A DNA stretch of 64,000 bases from an uncultured Lachnospiraceae bacterium (GTDB taxonomy: Bacteria; Bacillota; Clostridia; Lachnospirales; Lachnospiraceae): the NCBI GenBank assembly GCA_934317005.1, contig CAKREB010000013.1:31972-95971 (forward strand). The letters run 5' to 3'. How positions within the stretch are numbered: the stretch's first letter is position 1; the number at the start of each line of letters is the position of its first letter. The translations under genes were made by a program, and so were the position numbers. Below the pieces are notes generated by a model. That model was given only the letters and a program-made list of their open reading frames with translations, did not search any database and was not told the DNA's origin. Positions 44,125 to 52,133 of this stretch are shown piece by piece.

Positions 44125-44667
44125 TTGAGTACTCGTTTAAAAGAAACTTATCAGAATGAAATCGTCGACGCTATGACGAAGAAGTTTGGTTATAAAAACG
44201 TTATGCAGGTTCCAAAGCTTGCAAAGATTGTAGTCAATATGGGTATTGGCGAAGCAAAAGAGAACTCTAAGATTCTCGATACAGCTATGGCTGAGCTGGA
44301 AACAATCACAGGTCAGAAGGCTGTAACAACAAAGGCAAAGAACTCAATCGCTAACTTCAAGCTGAGAGAGGGTATGCCAATTGGTTGTAAGGTAACTTTA
44401 AGAGGTGACAAGATGTATGAGTTCTTGGATCGTCTTGTAAACTTAGCACTGCCTCGTGTACGTGACTTTAGAGGTGTTAACCCTAATGCATTCGACGGAA
44501 GAGGTAACTATGCACTTGGTATCAAGGAACAGTTAATTTTCCCTGAAATCGAATATGACAAAGTAGACAAAGTTAGAGGTATGGATGTAATCGTAGTTAC
44601 AACCGCTGAAACTGATGAAGAGGCTCGTGAATTATTAACACAGTTCGGTATGCCTTTCAAGAAATAA
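44125..44667 (+). CDS. rplE: 50S ribosomal protein L5
   Basis: 180 residues from TTG 44125 behind GGAAAGGAGG. MQVPKLAKIVVNMGIGEA, PIGCKVTLRG and RDFRGVNPNAFDGRGNY are L5 signatures. L5 binds 5S rRNA. Confidence 0.97.
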   Translation: MSTRLKETYQNEIVDAMTKKFGYKNVMQVPKLAKIVVNMGIGEAKENSKILDTAMAELETITGQKAVTTKAKNSIANFKLREGMPIGCKVTLRGDKMYEFLDRLVNLALPRVRDFRGVNPNAFDGRGNYALGIKEQLIFPEIEYDKVDKVRGMDVIVVTTAETDEEARELLTQFGMPFKK

Positions 44668-44679
44668 GGAGGGAATTTC

Positions 44680-44865
44680 ATGGCTAAGACTTCTATGAAA
44701 GTAAAGCAGCAGCGTAAAGCTAAATTCTCTACAAGAGAATATAGCCGTTGCAGAATTTGTGGTCGTCCACATGCTTATTTAAGAAAATACGGAATTTGCA
44801 GAATCTGCTTCCGTGAGTTAGCTTATAAAGGACAGATTCCAGGCGTGAAGAAAGCAAGCTGGTAA
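44680..44865 (+). CDS. rpsZ: 30S ribosomal protein S14, zinc-binding type
   Basis: 61 residues, the short type Z form with two CxxC pairs (CRICGRPHAYLRKYGICRIC). Presence of the zinc form in the main cluster is usual in Firmicutes. Confidence 0.96.
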   Translation: MAKTSMKVKQQRKAKFSTREYSRCRICGRPHAYLRKYGICRICFRELAYKGQIPGVKKASW

Positions 44866-44880
44866 GGAGGTAAAACTAAG

Positions 44881-45282
44881 ATGATGACGAGCGATCCTAT
44901 TGCAGATATGCTTACAAGAATCCGTAACGCAAACACTGCAAAGCACGATACAGTAGATGTACCTAGCTCAAAGATGAAGATTTCTATCGCAGAGATCCTC
45001 TTAAAAGAAGGTTACATTAAGAAATTCGATATGATTGACGTTGATGGTATCAGCATGATTCATATTACATTAAAATACGGTGTAGATAAGAACGACAAGA
45101 TTATTACAGGTTTGAAGAGAATCTCTAAGCCGGGTCTTCGTGTTTACGCTGGAAAAGATGAGCTTCCACGTGTTCTCGGTGGTCTGGGTATCGCAATTGT
45201 TTCTACAAACAAGGGCGTTATGACAGATAAGGAAGCAAGAAAAGAAAACGTTGGCGGCGAGGTACTTGCATTTGTTTGGTAG
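44881..45282 (+). CDS. rpsH: 30S ribosomal protein S8
   Basis: 133 residues. SDPIADMLTRIRNAN, SKMKISIAEILLKEGYI and GIAIVSTNKGVMTD are S8 motifs. S8 is the classical autoregulator of spc operons. Confidence 0.97.
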   Translation: MMTSDPIADMLTRIRNANTAKHDTVDVPSSKMKISIAEILLKEGYIKKFDMIDVDGISMIHITLKYGVDKNDKIITGLKRISKPGLRVYAGKDELPRVLGGLGIAIVSTNKGVMTDKEARKENVGGEVLAFVW

Positions 45283-45336
45283 TTACCGGACAAATGTAAC
45301 ATTCGCTACATTACCAAGAATATGGAGGTGCACGGC

Positions 45337-45879
45337 ATGTCACGAATCGGAAAAATGCCTATCGCGATACCAGCAGGCGTAACTGTTGATATTGCAGAAA
45401 ATAATAAAGTGACTGTAAAAGGACCAAAGGGAACTCTTGAAAGAGTGTTACCTGCGGAAATGGAGATTAAGAAGGAAGGCGATGAAGTCATCGTTTCCCG
45501 TCCTAATGATTTGAAGAAAATGAAATCATTACATGGTTTGACAAGAACTTTGATTCACAACATGGTAATCGGTGTAACAGAAGGTTACTCAAAAGAGCTT
45601 GAAGTAAACGGTGTTGGTTACAGAGCTCAGAAGAAGGGTAAGACATTAGTTCTTTCTCTTGGATATTCTCATCCTGTAGAGATGGAAGATCCAGAAGGTC
45701 TTGAAGTAATTGTTGAAGGACAGAACAAGATTATCGTTAAAGGTATCAGTAAAGAAAAAGTTGGCCAATACGCTGCTGAAATCAGAGAGAAGAGAGCTCC
45801 GGAACCTTACAAGGGCAAGGGTATCAAGTATGCTGATGAAGTTATTAGACGTAAAGTTGGTAAGACAGGTAAAAAATAA
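45337..45879 (+). CDS. rplF: 50S ribosomal protein L6
   Basis: 180 residues from 45337; the in-frame ATG at 45322 overlaps the GGAGG site. SRIGKMPIAIPAGV, LEVNGVGYRAQKKGK and EPYKGKGIKYADEVIRRK identify L6. Confidence 0.97.
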   Translation: MSRIGKMPIAIPAGVTVDIAENNKVTVKGPKGTLERVLPAEMEIKKEGDEVIVSRPNDLKKMKSLHGLTRTLIHNMVIGVTEGYSKELEVNGVGYRAQKKGKTLVLSLGYSHPVEMEDPEGLEVIVEGQNKIIVKGISKEKVGQYAAEIREKRAPEPYKGKGIKYADEVIRRKVGKTGKK

Positions 45880-45898
45880 TTAAAGGAGTGATTATACG

Positions 45899-46267
45899 AT
45901 GATTAAGAAACAGTCAAGAGTAGAAGTTCGTGTGAAAAAACACATGAAGGTTCGTAATCGTCTTTCCGGTACATCCGAGAGACCACGTTTAGCTGTATTT
46001 AGAAGTAATAATCATATGTACGCTCAGATTATTGATGATACGGTTGGTAATACTTTAGTTTCAGCATCCACTCTTCAGAAGGATGTCAAGGCTGATTTAG
46101 CAAAGACAAACAACGTAGAAGCAGCTGCAAAGCTCGGCGAAGTTATTGCTAAGAAAGCATTGGACAAGGGTATTAAGAACGTTGTCTTTGATAGAGGCGG
46201 TTTCATATATCAGGGTAAGATTAAAGCTTTAGCAGAAGCAGCAAGAGAAGCAGGCTTAGAGTTCTAA
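45899..46267 (+). CDS. rplR: 50S ribosomal protein L18
   Basis: 122 residues. RNRLSGTSERPRLAVFRSNN and FDRGGFIYQGKIKALAEAAREAGL (in parts) are L18 motifs. L18 binds 5S rRNA with L5. Confidence 0.97.
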   Translation: MIKKQSRVEVRVKKHMKVRNRLSGTSERPRLAVFRSNNHMYAQIIDDTVGNTLVSASTLQKDVKADLAKTNNVEAAAKLGEVIAKKALDKGIKNVVFDRGGFIYQGKIKALAEAAREAGLEF

Positions 46268-46313
46268 GATTTGTTTCGGTTGATTGATAAATATTTTAGG
46301 AGGAGAACAACTC

Positions 46314-46823
46314 ATGAAACGTACAATTATTGATGCCAGCAATTTAGAGCTGGAAGATAATGTAGTAACGATTAAGCGTGTAACCAAAGTTGTTAAGGGT
46401 GGACGTAATATGAGATTTACTGCATTAGTAGTAGTTGGCGATAAAAACGGACATGTAGGTGTAGGTCTTGGTAAGGCTACTGAAATTCCAGAAGCAATCC
46501 GCAAAGGAAAAGAAGAAGCTACTAAGAAGCTTGTTGAAGTTCCTAGAGATGAGAACGGTAGCGTACCTCATGACTTCACAGGTAACTTCGGAAGTGCATC
46601 CGTTTTGATCAAAAAAGCTCCAGAAGGTACTGGTATCATCGCTGGTGGTCCTGTTCGTGCCGTACTCGAGCTTGCAGGATATAAGAACATTCGTACAAAG
46701 TCTCTTGGTTCAAACAATAAGCAGAACGTTGTACTTGCAGCTATCGAAGGTCTTAGCAATCTGAAGACTCCGGAAGAAGTTGCTAAGGCTCGTGGAATTT
46801 CTGTAGAAGAGCTTTTAGGCTAA
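46314..46823 (+). CDS. rpsE: 30S ribosomal protein S5
   Basis: 169 residues from ATG 46314 behind TAGGAGGAG. RVTKVVKGGRNMRFTALVV, GDKNGHVGVGLGKATEIPEA and AGGPVRAVLELAG identify S5. Confidence 0.97.
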   Translation: MKRTIIDASNLELEDNVVTIKRVTKVVKGGRNMRFTALVVVGDKNGHVGVGLGKATEIPEAIRKGKEEATKKLVEVPRDENGSVPHDFTGNFGSASVLIKKAPEGTGIIAGGPVRAVLELAGYKNIRTKSLGSNNKQNVVLAAIEGLSNLKTPEEVAKARGISVEELLG

Positions 46824-46845
46824 TTGGAAAGGATGGAAGCGAATT

Positions 46846-47028
46846 ATGGCAGATAAGTTAAGAGTTACATTAGTAAAATCAACCATCGGTGCCATTCCTA
46901 AGCATCGTGCTACAGTAGAAGCACTTGGCTTAAAGAAGATTGGTAAGACTGTTGAGCTGCCAAATAACGATGCTGTTAAAGGCATGGTTTGGCATGTAAG
47001 ACATCTTGTAAAGGTTGAGGAAATCTAA
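46846..47028 (+). CDS. rpmD: 50S ribosomal protein L30
   Basis: 60 residues: LRVTLVKSTIGAIPKHRATV, GLKKIGKTVELPN and KGMVWHVRHLVKVEE. Unlike most clusters, a strong terminator follows within 20 bases instead of rplO. Confidence 0.96.
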   Translation: MADKLRVTLVKSTIGAIPKHRATVEALGLKKIGKTVELPNNDAVKGMVWHVRHLVKVEEI

Positions 47029-47046
47029 TTATAGGATTCGAATAAA

Positions 47047-47097
47047 AGCAGCAAATGAAAGTCTGGACGTAAGGAAAGCTTTCATTTGCTGTTTTTT
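47047..47097 (+). terminator. Intrinsic terminator between rpmD and rplO
   Basis: AGCAGCAAATGAAAG (47047-47061) pairs with CTTTCATTTGCT (47079-47090); GTTTTTT follows. It would end most transcripts after rpmD. Confidence 0.85.
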
Positions 47098-47118
47098 CTA
47101 ATACGAAATGGTGTACCA

Positions 47119-47207
47119 GTAAGAAACCGCTGTAATGTAGTGGTGTTCCAACAAGAATTGCTTTGCAATTCTTGCAGAGAGAATGCGCAGACATTCTCTT
47201 TTTTTTA
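47119..47207. repeat. Dispersed intergenic motif plus two hairpins, copy C
   Basis: GTAAGAAACCGCTG then TAATGTAGTGGTGTT shares GCTGTAATGTAGTGGT exactly with copy A. A perfect 10-bp hairpin CAAGAATTGC-TTT-GCAATTCTTG (47152-47174) and an AGAGAATG/CATTCTCT hairpin (47178-47199) with eight T follow. Copy B shares both the motif and the last hairpin. Two shorter echoes, AGCGAGGGTAATGTG and AGCGAGGGTAGTGTC, lie at about 47215 and 47249. Confidence 0.5.
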
Positions 47208-47280
47208 CTTTACAAGCGAGGGTAATGTGTGGTATCATGTTGTCTTGTAGCGAGGGTAGTGTCGGCTTTTTTGAGAATGA

Positions 47281-47432
47281 AGCATTTAGTGCATATGATT
47301 TTTAAAATCCGATGCTAAAGATCGCAGTGATCTTTACATCTTTCTACTGGAAGACGTGCCCGTTAGTGATTATGGTCTGGTGCGAAGGAAAGGCACAGAG
47401 AAAACAGACCGCAAGTTTTAGGAGGTAAAACA
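47281..47432 (+). ncRNA. Structured leader before rplO
   Basis: GATG-CT-AAAGATC pairs with GATCTTT-A-CATC (47311-47340). GGTCTG-GTGC (47374-47383) pairs with GCAC and CAGACC (47393-47410). The second structure ends ten bases before the GGAGG site of rplO. The ligand is unknown; no clear promoter is visible upstream. Confidence 0.4.
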
Positions 47433-47873
47433 ATGAATTTATCAACATTAAGTCCAGCAAAGGGATCAAAGCAGAGCGACAACTTCAGAAGAGGTCGTGG
47501 ACATGGTTCAGGAAACGGAAAGACAGCAGGTAAGGGACATAAGGGTCAGAAGGCTCGTTCAGGAGCTCCACGTCCAGGTTTCGAAGGTGGTCAGTTACCA
47601 CTTTACATGCGTCTGCCTAAGAGAGGATTTACAAACATCAACTCTAAGGAAATCATTGCAATCAATGTAGACAAGTTAGAGAAGTTTAATGACGGTGATG
47701 TTGTAACAGTTGAGGCACTTAAGGAAAAAGGAATCATCAGCAATCCTAAGGACGGAGTTAAGATACTCGGAAATGGAGAATTAACTAAGAAGCTTACAGT
47801 TCAGGTCAATGCATTCAGCAAGAGTGCTGCAGAAAAGATCGAGGCTCTTGGTGGAAAAGCTGAGGTGATCTAA
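47433..47873 (+). CDS. rplO: 50S ribosomal protein L15
   Basis: 146 residues: MNLSTLSPAKGSKQSDNFRR-type start, GRGHGSGNGKTAGKGHKGQK (in part) and FEGGQLPLYMRLPKRGF. It lies 404 bases after rpmD and two bases before secY. Confidence 0.97.
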   Translation: MNLSTLSPAKGSKQSDNFRRGRGHGSGNGKTAGKGHKGQKARSGAPRPGFEGGQLPLYMRLPKRGFTNINSKEIIAINVDKLEKFNDGDVVTVEALKEKGIISNPKDGVKILGNGELTKKLTVQVNAFSKSAAEKIEALGGKAEVI

Positions 47874-47875
47874 GA

Positions 47876-49213
47876 ATGTTCGAAACAGTGCGCAACGCAT
47901 TCAAAATTAAAGATCTTAGAAAAAAGATCCTTTATACGTTTCTCGTACTCATAATTGTTCGTATTGGCTGCCAGCTTCCGGTACCGGGTGTAGATGCAAC
48001 GGTACTTTCTGAATGGTTTGCAAAGAACAACTCACTTGACTTCTTTAACCAGTTGACAGGTGGTTCGTTCTCTCAGATGTCAATCTTTGCATTGAACATC
48101 ACACCATACATTACGGCATCCATTATTTTACAGCTTTTGACAATTGCTATTCCACGTTTGGAAGAACTTCACAAAGATGGTGAAGAGGGTAGAAAGAAGA
48201 TTGCTGAGTATACAAGATATGTATCAATCGGTTTAGCTATCATTGAAAGTGCCGCTATGGCAATCGGATTTGGTAATGCCGGATACTTAACAGAAGGTGT
48301 TTCATTTACATCTGTATCTGTTATCATTGTATCTTTGACAGCAGGTTCTGCATTCCTTATGTGGTTAGGTGAGCAGGTAACAGAAAAGGGTGTTGGAAAT
48401 GGTATCTCTATTATCCTTCTTTACAACATCGTTTCCCGTATGCCAGAGGATATGATGTCATTATACGAGAAGTTTGTTTCCGGTGCATCCAATGTAACAA
48501 ATGGATTACTCGGAGCAGTCATTATTTTGGCCGTTATCATCGGTATGGTAGTATTTATTATCATTTTGTCTGATGGTGAGAGAAGAATCAATGTACAGTA
48601 TTCTAAGAAGACACAGGGTAGAAAGCTTGTCGGTGGACAATCTTCTCATATTCCTTTAAAAGTCAATACAGCAGGTGTTATTCCAGTTATCTTTGCAGGT
48701 TCTCTGTTCCAGATGCCTATTGTTATTGCTGGTTTTGCAGGCGTTCAGCCGGCTTCTGGCCAGGGGGCAACTGTGACACAGAAAATCTTAAAGGTATTTA
48801 ACCAGAACTCATGGTGTAACTTTGATAGCTTTGGTGAGTTTAAGTATACATTGGGATTAGTCATTTATATTGTATTGTTAATCTTCTTTGCATACTTCTA
48901 TACATCCATTACATTTAACCCACAGGAAGTTTCTATGAACATGAAGAAGCAGGGTGGTTTCATTCCGGGTATTCGTCCTGGTAAGCCAACGGTAGATTAT
49001 TTGACAAAGGTATTAAACAGCATTATCTTTATCGGTGCGATTGGTTTATCTTTTGTTGCTTTTGTACCAATCTTCTTCTCAGGAGCTTTCGGTGCAGATG
49101 TTTCATTCGGTGGTACATCATTGATCATTATCGTTGGTGTTGTATTGGAAACATTAAAGCAGATTGAATCACAGATGCTGGTTCGTCATTATAAAGGTTT
49201 TATTAGCGAATAA
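47876..49213 (+). CDS. secY: Protein translocase subunit SecY
   Basis: The 445-residue membrane protein has ten TM helices, the plug-side RIGCQLPVPGVD, the C4-loop SDGERRINVQYSKK and C5-loop QGGFIPGIRPGKPT, which contact SecA and ribosome. It forms the SecYEG channel. A terminator follows at 49252-49304, so adk has its own promoter. Confidence 0.97.
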   Translation: MFETVRNAFKIKDLRKKILYTFLVLIIVRIGCQLPVPGVDATVLSEWFAKNNSLDFFNQLTGGSFSQMSIFALNITPYITASIILQLLTIAIPRLEELHKDGEEGRKKIAEYTRYVSIGLAIIESAAMAIGFGNAGYLTEGVSFTSVSVIIVSLTAGSAFLMWLGEQVTEKGVGNGISIILLYNIVSRMPEDMMSLYEKFVSGASNVTNGLLGAVIILAVIIGMVVFIIILSDGERRINVQYSKKTQGRKLVGGQSSHIPLKVNTAGVIPVIFAGSLFQMPIVIAGFAGVQPASGQGATVTQKILKVFNQNSWCNFDSFGEFKYTLGLVIYIVLLIFFAYFYTSITFNPQEVSMNMKKQGGFIPGIRPGKPTVDYLTKVLNSIIFIGAIGLSFVAFVPIFFSGAFGADVSFGGTSLIIIVGVVLETLKQIESQMLVRHYKGFISE

Positions 49214-49251
49214 TTAAGAACGATACGTATAAAAGAGGTTATTGAAAAACA

Positions 49252-49304
49252 CTCTAACAAAAACAGCTATGGTCTTTTCGGATTATAGCTGTTTTTTGTT
49301 AGAG
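49252..49304 (+). terminator. Terminator after secY
   Basis: CTCTAACAAAAACAGCTAT pairs with ATAGCTGTTTTTTGTTAGAG across a 14-base loop, followed by CTATTTTT. Confidence 0.8.
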
Positions 49305-49362
49305 CTATTTTTCGATACCAGTATGTATCCTAATAGAAAATAGAGAGAAATATAAGAAATAG

Positions 49363-49391
49363 TTGAAAAATAGGCATTTATACGGTATTAT
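49363..49391 (+). promoter_or_regulatory. Promoter of adk
   Basis: TTGAAA (49363-49368), 17 bases, TATTAT (49386-49391). Start expected near 49398. Confidence 0.55.
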
Positions 49392-49401
49392 ATTCCATGA
49401 G

Positions 49402-49465
49402 CGTCTATTTCTCAATGGTTACGGCATCTGTGAGGATTCTGGAGAACCATTTGGAAGGGTAGACG
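49402..49465 (+). ncRNA. Structured leader element upstream of adk
   Basis: CGTCTA (49402-49407) pairs with TAGACG (49460-49465), and AATGGTT (49414-49420) with AACCATT (49445-49451). The element begins at the predicted transcript start and ends about 50 bases before adk. I know no riboswitch of this form. Confidence 0.45.
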
Positions 49466-49517
49466 AATAGGGTACGTGAAAATATAGTGATTTCGTTGAA
49501 AGGAGAATAGGATCAGT

Positions 49518-50162
49518 ATGAAGATTATTATGTTAGGAGCACCAGGAGCTGGAAAGGGAACACATGCAAAGGGGATTGTAGAACAGTACAAGATTCCAAC
49601 CATCTCAACAGGAGATATCTTCCGTCAGAATATTAAAGAAGGCACAGAGCTTGGAAAGAAAGCAAAAGGATATATGGACGCTGGTGAATTAGTACCGGAT
49701 GAGCTGGTATGTGATTTGGTAGTAGATCGTCTGGCAAAGGATGACTGCAAGGATGGTTATATTTTGGATGGTTTCCCTAGAACAATTCCACAGGCAGAAG
49801 CTTTAACAGAAGCATTGAAGAAGCAGGGGACAGCAATTGATTATGCAATTGATATTGAAATGACAGATGATGCGATCGTGGAACGTATGGCTGGCCGCCG
49901 TGTCTGTGCAAAATGTGGTACAACATTTCATACAGTAAATATCCCACCTAAGGTAGAAGGCATCTGTGATAGCTGTGGTGGTGCTTTGGAGTTACGAGAT
50001 GATGATAAGCCGGAGACTGTAAAAAAGAGATTAAAAGTGTATCATGAGCAGACTGCTCCTTTGATCGCATATTACAAAGAGCAGGGAATTCTCCATGAAA
50101 TTGATGGAACGCTTGGCATTGCTGGGGTAAGAGAAGCAATCAGCAAAGTTCTTGGTGCATAG
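49518..50162 (+). CDS. adk: Adenylate kinase, zinc-lid type
   Basis: 214 residues. GAPGAGKGTHAKGI is the P-loop, GFPRTIPQAEAL the NMP site, and the lid carries CAKC and CDSC, the four-Cys zinc site of Gram-positive adenylate kinases. It interconverts ATP+AMP and 2 ADP. The start follows GAAAGGAGAATAGG. Confidence 0.97.
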   Translation: MKIIMLGAPGAGKGTHAKGIVEQYKIPTISTGDIFRQNIKEGTELGKKAKGYMDAGELVPDELVCDLVVDRLAKDDCKDGYILDGFPRTIPQAEALTEALKKQGTAIDYAIDIEMTDDAIVERMAGRRVCAKCGTTFHTVNIPPKVEGICDSCGGALELRDDDKPETVKKRLKVYHEQTAPLIAYYKEQGILHEIDGTLGIAGVREAISKVLGA

Positions 50163-50189
50163 TTATATTAAATAGAAAGAAGGCATAGT

Positions 50190-50954
50190 ATGTCAGTTAC
50201 GATCAAATCAGAGCATGAAATAGAATTAATGAGAGAGGCAGGCAGAATACTTGCCATTGTACATGACGAAATGGCAAAGATCATCCGTCCCGGAATCAGC
50301 ACGATGGATATCAATCGAAAAGGTGAGGAAGTTATCCGCAGCTATGACTGTATCCCATCCTTTTTGAATTATAATGGATATCCAGCATCCATCTGTGTGT
50401 CTGTTAATGATGAGGTGGTACATGGAATCCCAAATAAAAAGCACATTATCAAGGAAGGCGATATCGTCAGTCTTGACGCCGGTGTTATTTATAAAGGTTA
50501 TCAGTCCGATGCTGCCAGAACGCATGCAGTTGGCGAGATTTCAAAAGAGGATCAGCGTCTGATTGACGTTACGAAGCAAAGCTTTTTTGAGGGAATTCAG
50601 TTTGCAAAAGCCGGAAATCATTTGTTTGATATTTCAAAGGCAATCCAAAACTATGTGGAAAGTAATGGATATTCTGTTGTTCGTGATCTGGTTGGTCATG
50701 GAATTGGAAAGAATCTGCATGAGGAGCCGCAGGTTCCGAACTTTAAGCCGATCGGAAGAGGCATGAAGCTGCGTCCCGGTATGACACTTGCCATTGAACC
50801 GATGGTTAATGCAGGCAAATACGAAGTGTGGATGTTAGATGATGATTGGACGGTTGTTACACGAGATTCTGAAAAATCTGCTCATTATGAGAATACAGTG
50901 CTGATCACAGAAGGTGAACCGGAAATTTTATCTTATCGAGAAAATTTGGCATAG
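50190..50954 (+). CDS. map: Methionine aminopeptidase type I
   Basis: 254 residues. The metal ligands are visible in VSLDAGVIYKGYQSDAAR (two Asp), GHGIGKNLHEEP (His), LAIEPMVN (Glu) and ENTVLITEG (Glu). It removes the initiator Met from new proteins. It lies 27 bases after adk, in the usual adk-map-infA order. Confidence 0.97.
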   Translation: MSVTIKSEHEIELMREAGRILAIVHDEMAKIIRPGISTMDINRKGEEVIRSYDCIPSFLNYNGYPASICVSVNDEVVHGIPNKKHIIKEGDIVSLDAGVIYKGYQSDAARTHAVGEISKEDQRLIDVTKQSFFEGIQFAKAGNHLFDISKAIQNYVESNGYSVVRDLVGHGIGKNLHEEPQVPNFKPIGRGMKLRPGMTLAIEPMVNAGKYEVWMLDDDWTVVTRDSEKSAHYENTVLITEGEPEILSYRENLA

Positions 50955-51016
50955 CCGTTTTTCTATAAATATGATATGTATTTTGGCGGATACGCCAACA
51001 AGAAATGGAGGAAGAA

Positions 51017-51235
51017 ATGTCTAAAGAAGATGTAATTGAAATTGAAGGTGTTGTTGTGGAAAAACTTCCAAATGCGATGTTTAAGGTAGAGCTGGAAAAT
51101 GGTCATCAGGTTTTGGCTCATATCAGCGGAAAGCTTCGCAAGAACTTTATCCGTATCCTGCCGGGTGATACTGTGACGATGGAAATGTCACCATATGATC
51201 TGACTAAGGGACGTATTACTTGGAGAGATAAATAA
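51017..51235 (+). CDS. infA: Translation initiation factor IF-1
   Basis: 72 residues from ATG 51017; ATG 51005 contains the GGAGG site. KEDVIEIEGVVVEKLPNAMF and DLTKGRITWR identify IF-1. The KOW-domain gene often found between map and infA is absent, and rpmJ-rpsM-rpsK-rpsD-rpoA-rplQ do not follow. Confidence 0.97.
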   Translation: MSKEDVIEIEGVVVEKLPNAMFKVELENGHQVLAHISGKLRKNFIRILPGDTVTMEMSPYDLTKGRITWRDK

Positions 51236-51253
51236 AATAAGCTTATTTGTATG

Positions 51254-51315
51254 CTGCTACGTTAGGATTTTGTTGCGAAAAACATTGCATGATTCTAGGG
51301 TAGCAGTTTTCTTTT
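51254..51315 (+). terminator. Terminator after infA
   Basis: CTGCTAC (51254-51260) pairs with GTAGCAG (51300-51306), with partly paired inner arms, followed by TTTTCTTTTT. Confidence 0.65.
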
Positions 51316-51379
51316 TAGATAGGAAAATATTATATCGTAGTAGAGAAACCTTTTTGGTGGTTAAAAAGGAGAAAAACAG

Positions 51380-52117
51380 ATGATAAATATAGCGATTTGT
51401 GATGATGAAGAGGAATTTAGAAAATATGCGTTGGAAGTGGTGGGGCAGATCTGCCAGAAAAACAACCAGCCGTATTGGTCAGATTATTTTTCGACAGGTG
51501 AGGATCTGCTAAAAGCATTGGAGGGAGATGGGGCGTCTTATTTTGATGTCATTATATTAGATATTGATATGCCAAAGATGAATGGATATCAGGTGGCAAA
51601 AAGGATCAATGAGTTAGGAATACCGTCTTTGATGTTGTTTGTATCCAATCGGGAGGATCTGGTATTTCAGGCATTTGAATATCGTCCATTTCGTTTTATC
51701 CGTAAAAATTTTTTTGAACTGGAAATGAAGCTTGCGCTGCGAAAGATTTTTGAAATTCTGGAAGAGCGAAGAGATAAAAAGAGCATTATACCGTGTATTG
51801 GCGGCGAGGAAAAGATACAGCATTCAGATATTATGTATATCATGGTATTGCATAGGAAAGCATGTCTTTTTATGAAAAATGATAGGGTGTTGGAAATGCG
51901 GGGCAGTCTGCGGCATGCGCTGGAACTGCTTGATGACGTGAAGATCATTCAGATCAACAGTGGCTGTGCGGTCAACTGCGTTCATGTAGAGGGATACAAT
52001 GCAGACAGCGTGTTTTTGGACAATGGGGTGCAGCTTCCTGTCAGCAGGGCAAGAATGAAGGAAGTTAAAATATGGATACGAAAATATTGGGGAAAAAAGA
52101 CGAAAACAGAATCGTAA
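51380..52117 (+). CDS. agrA: AgrA-like response regulator with LytTR DNA-binding domain
   Basis: 245 residues. The receiver has Asp8/Asp9 and phospho-acceptor Asp61 (VIILDIDMPKMNG). The C-terminal half (about 135-240) is LytTR-like: HSDIMYIMVLHRKACLFM, LRHALELL, INSGCAVNCVHVEGY and LPVSRARMKEVK. LytTR regulators bind paired direct repeats spaced about two helical turns, and such a repeat lies at 53478-53519 before the peptide gene. The start follows AAAAAGGAG. Gene order is agrA-agrC-agrD-agrB, unlike staphylococcal BDCA. Confidence 0.88.
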   Translation: MINIAICDDEEEFRKYALEVVGQICQKNNQPYWSDYFSTGEDLLKALEGDGASYFDVIILDIDMPKMNGYQVAKRINELGIPSLMLFVSNREDLVFQAFEYRPFRFIRKNFFELEMKLALRKIFEILEERRDKKSIIPCIGGEEKIQHSDIMYIMVLHRKACLFMKNDRVLEMRGSLRHALELLDDVKIIQINSGCAVNCVHVEGYNADSVFLDNGVQLPVSRARMKEVKIWIRKYWGKKTKTES

Positions 52118-52133
52118 GGTTGGAGGAAGAGTG

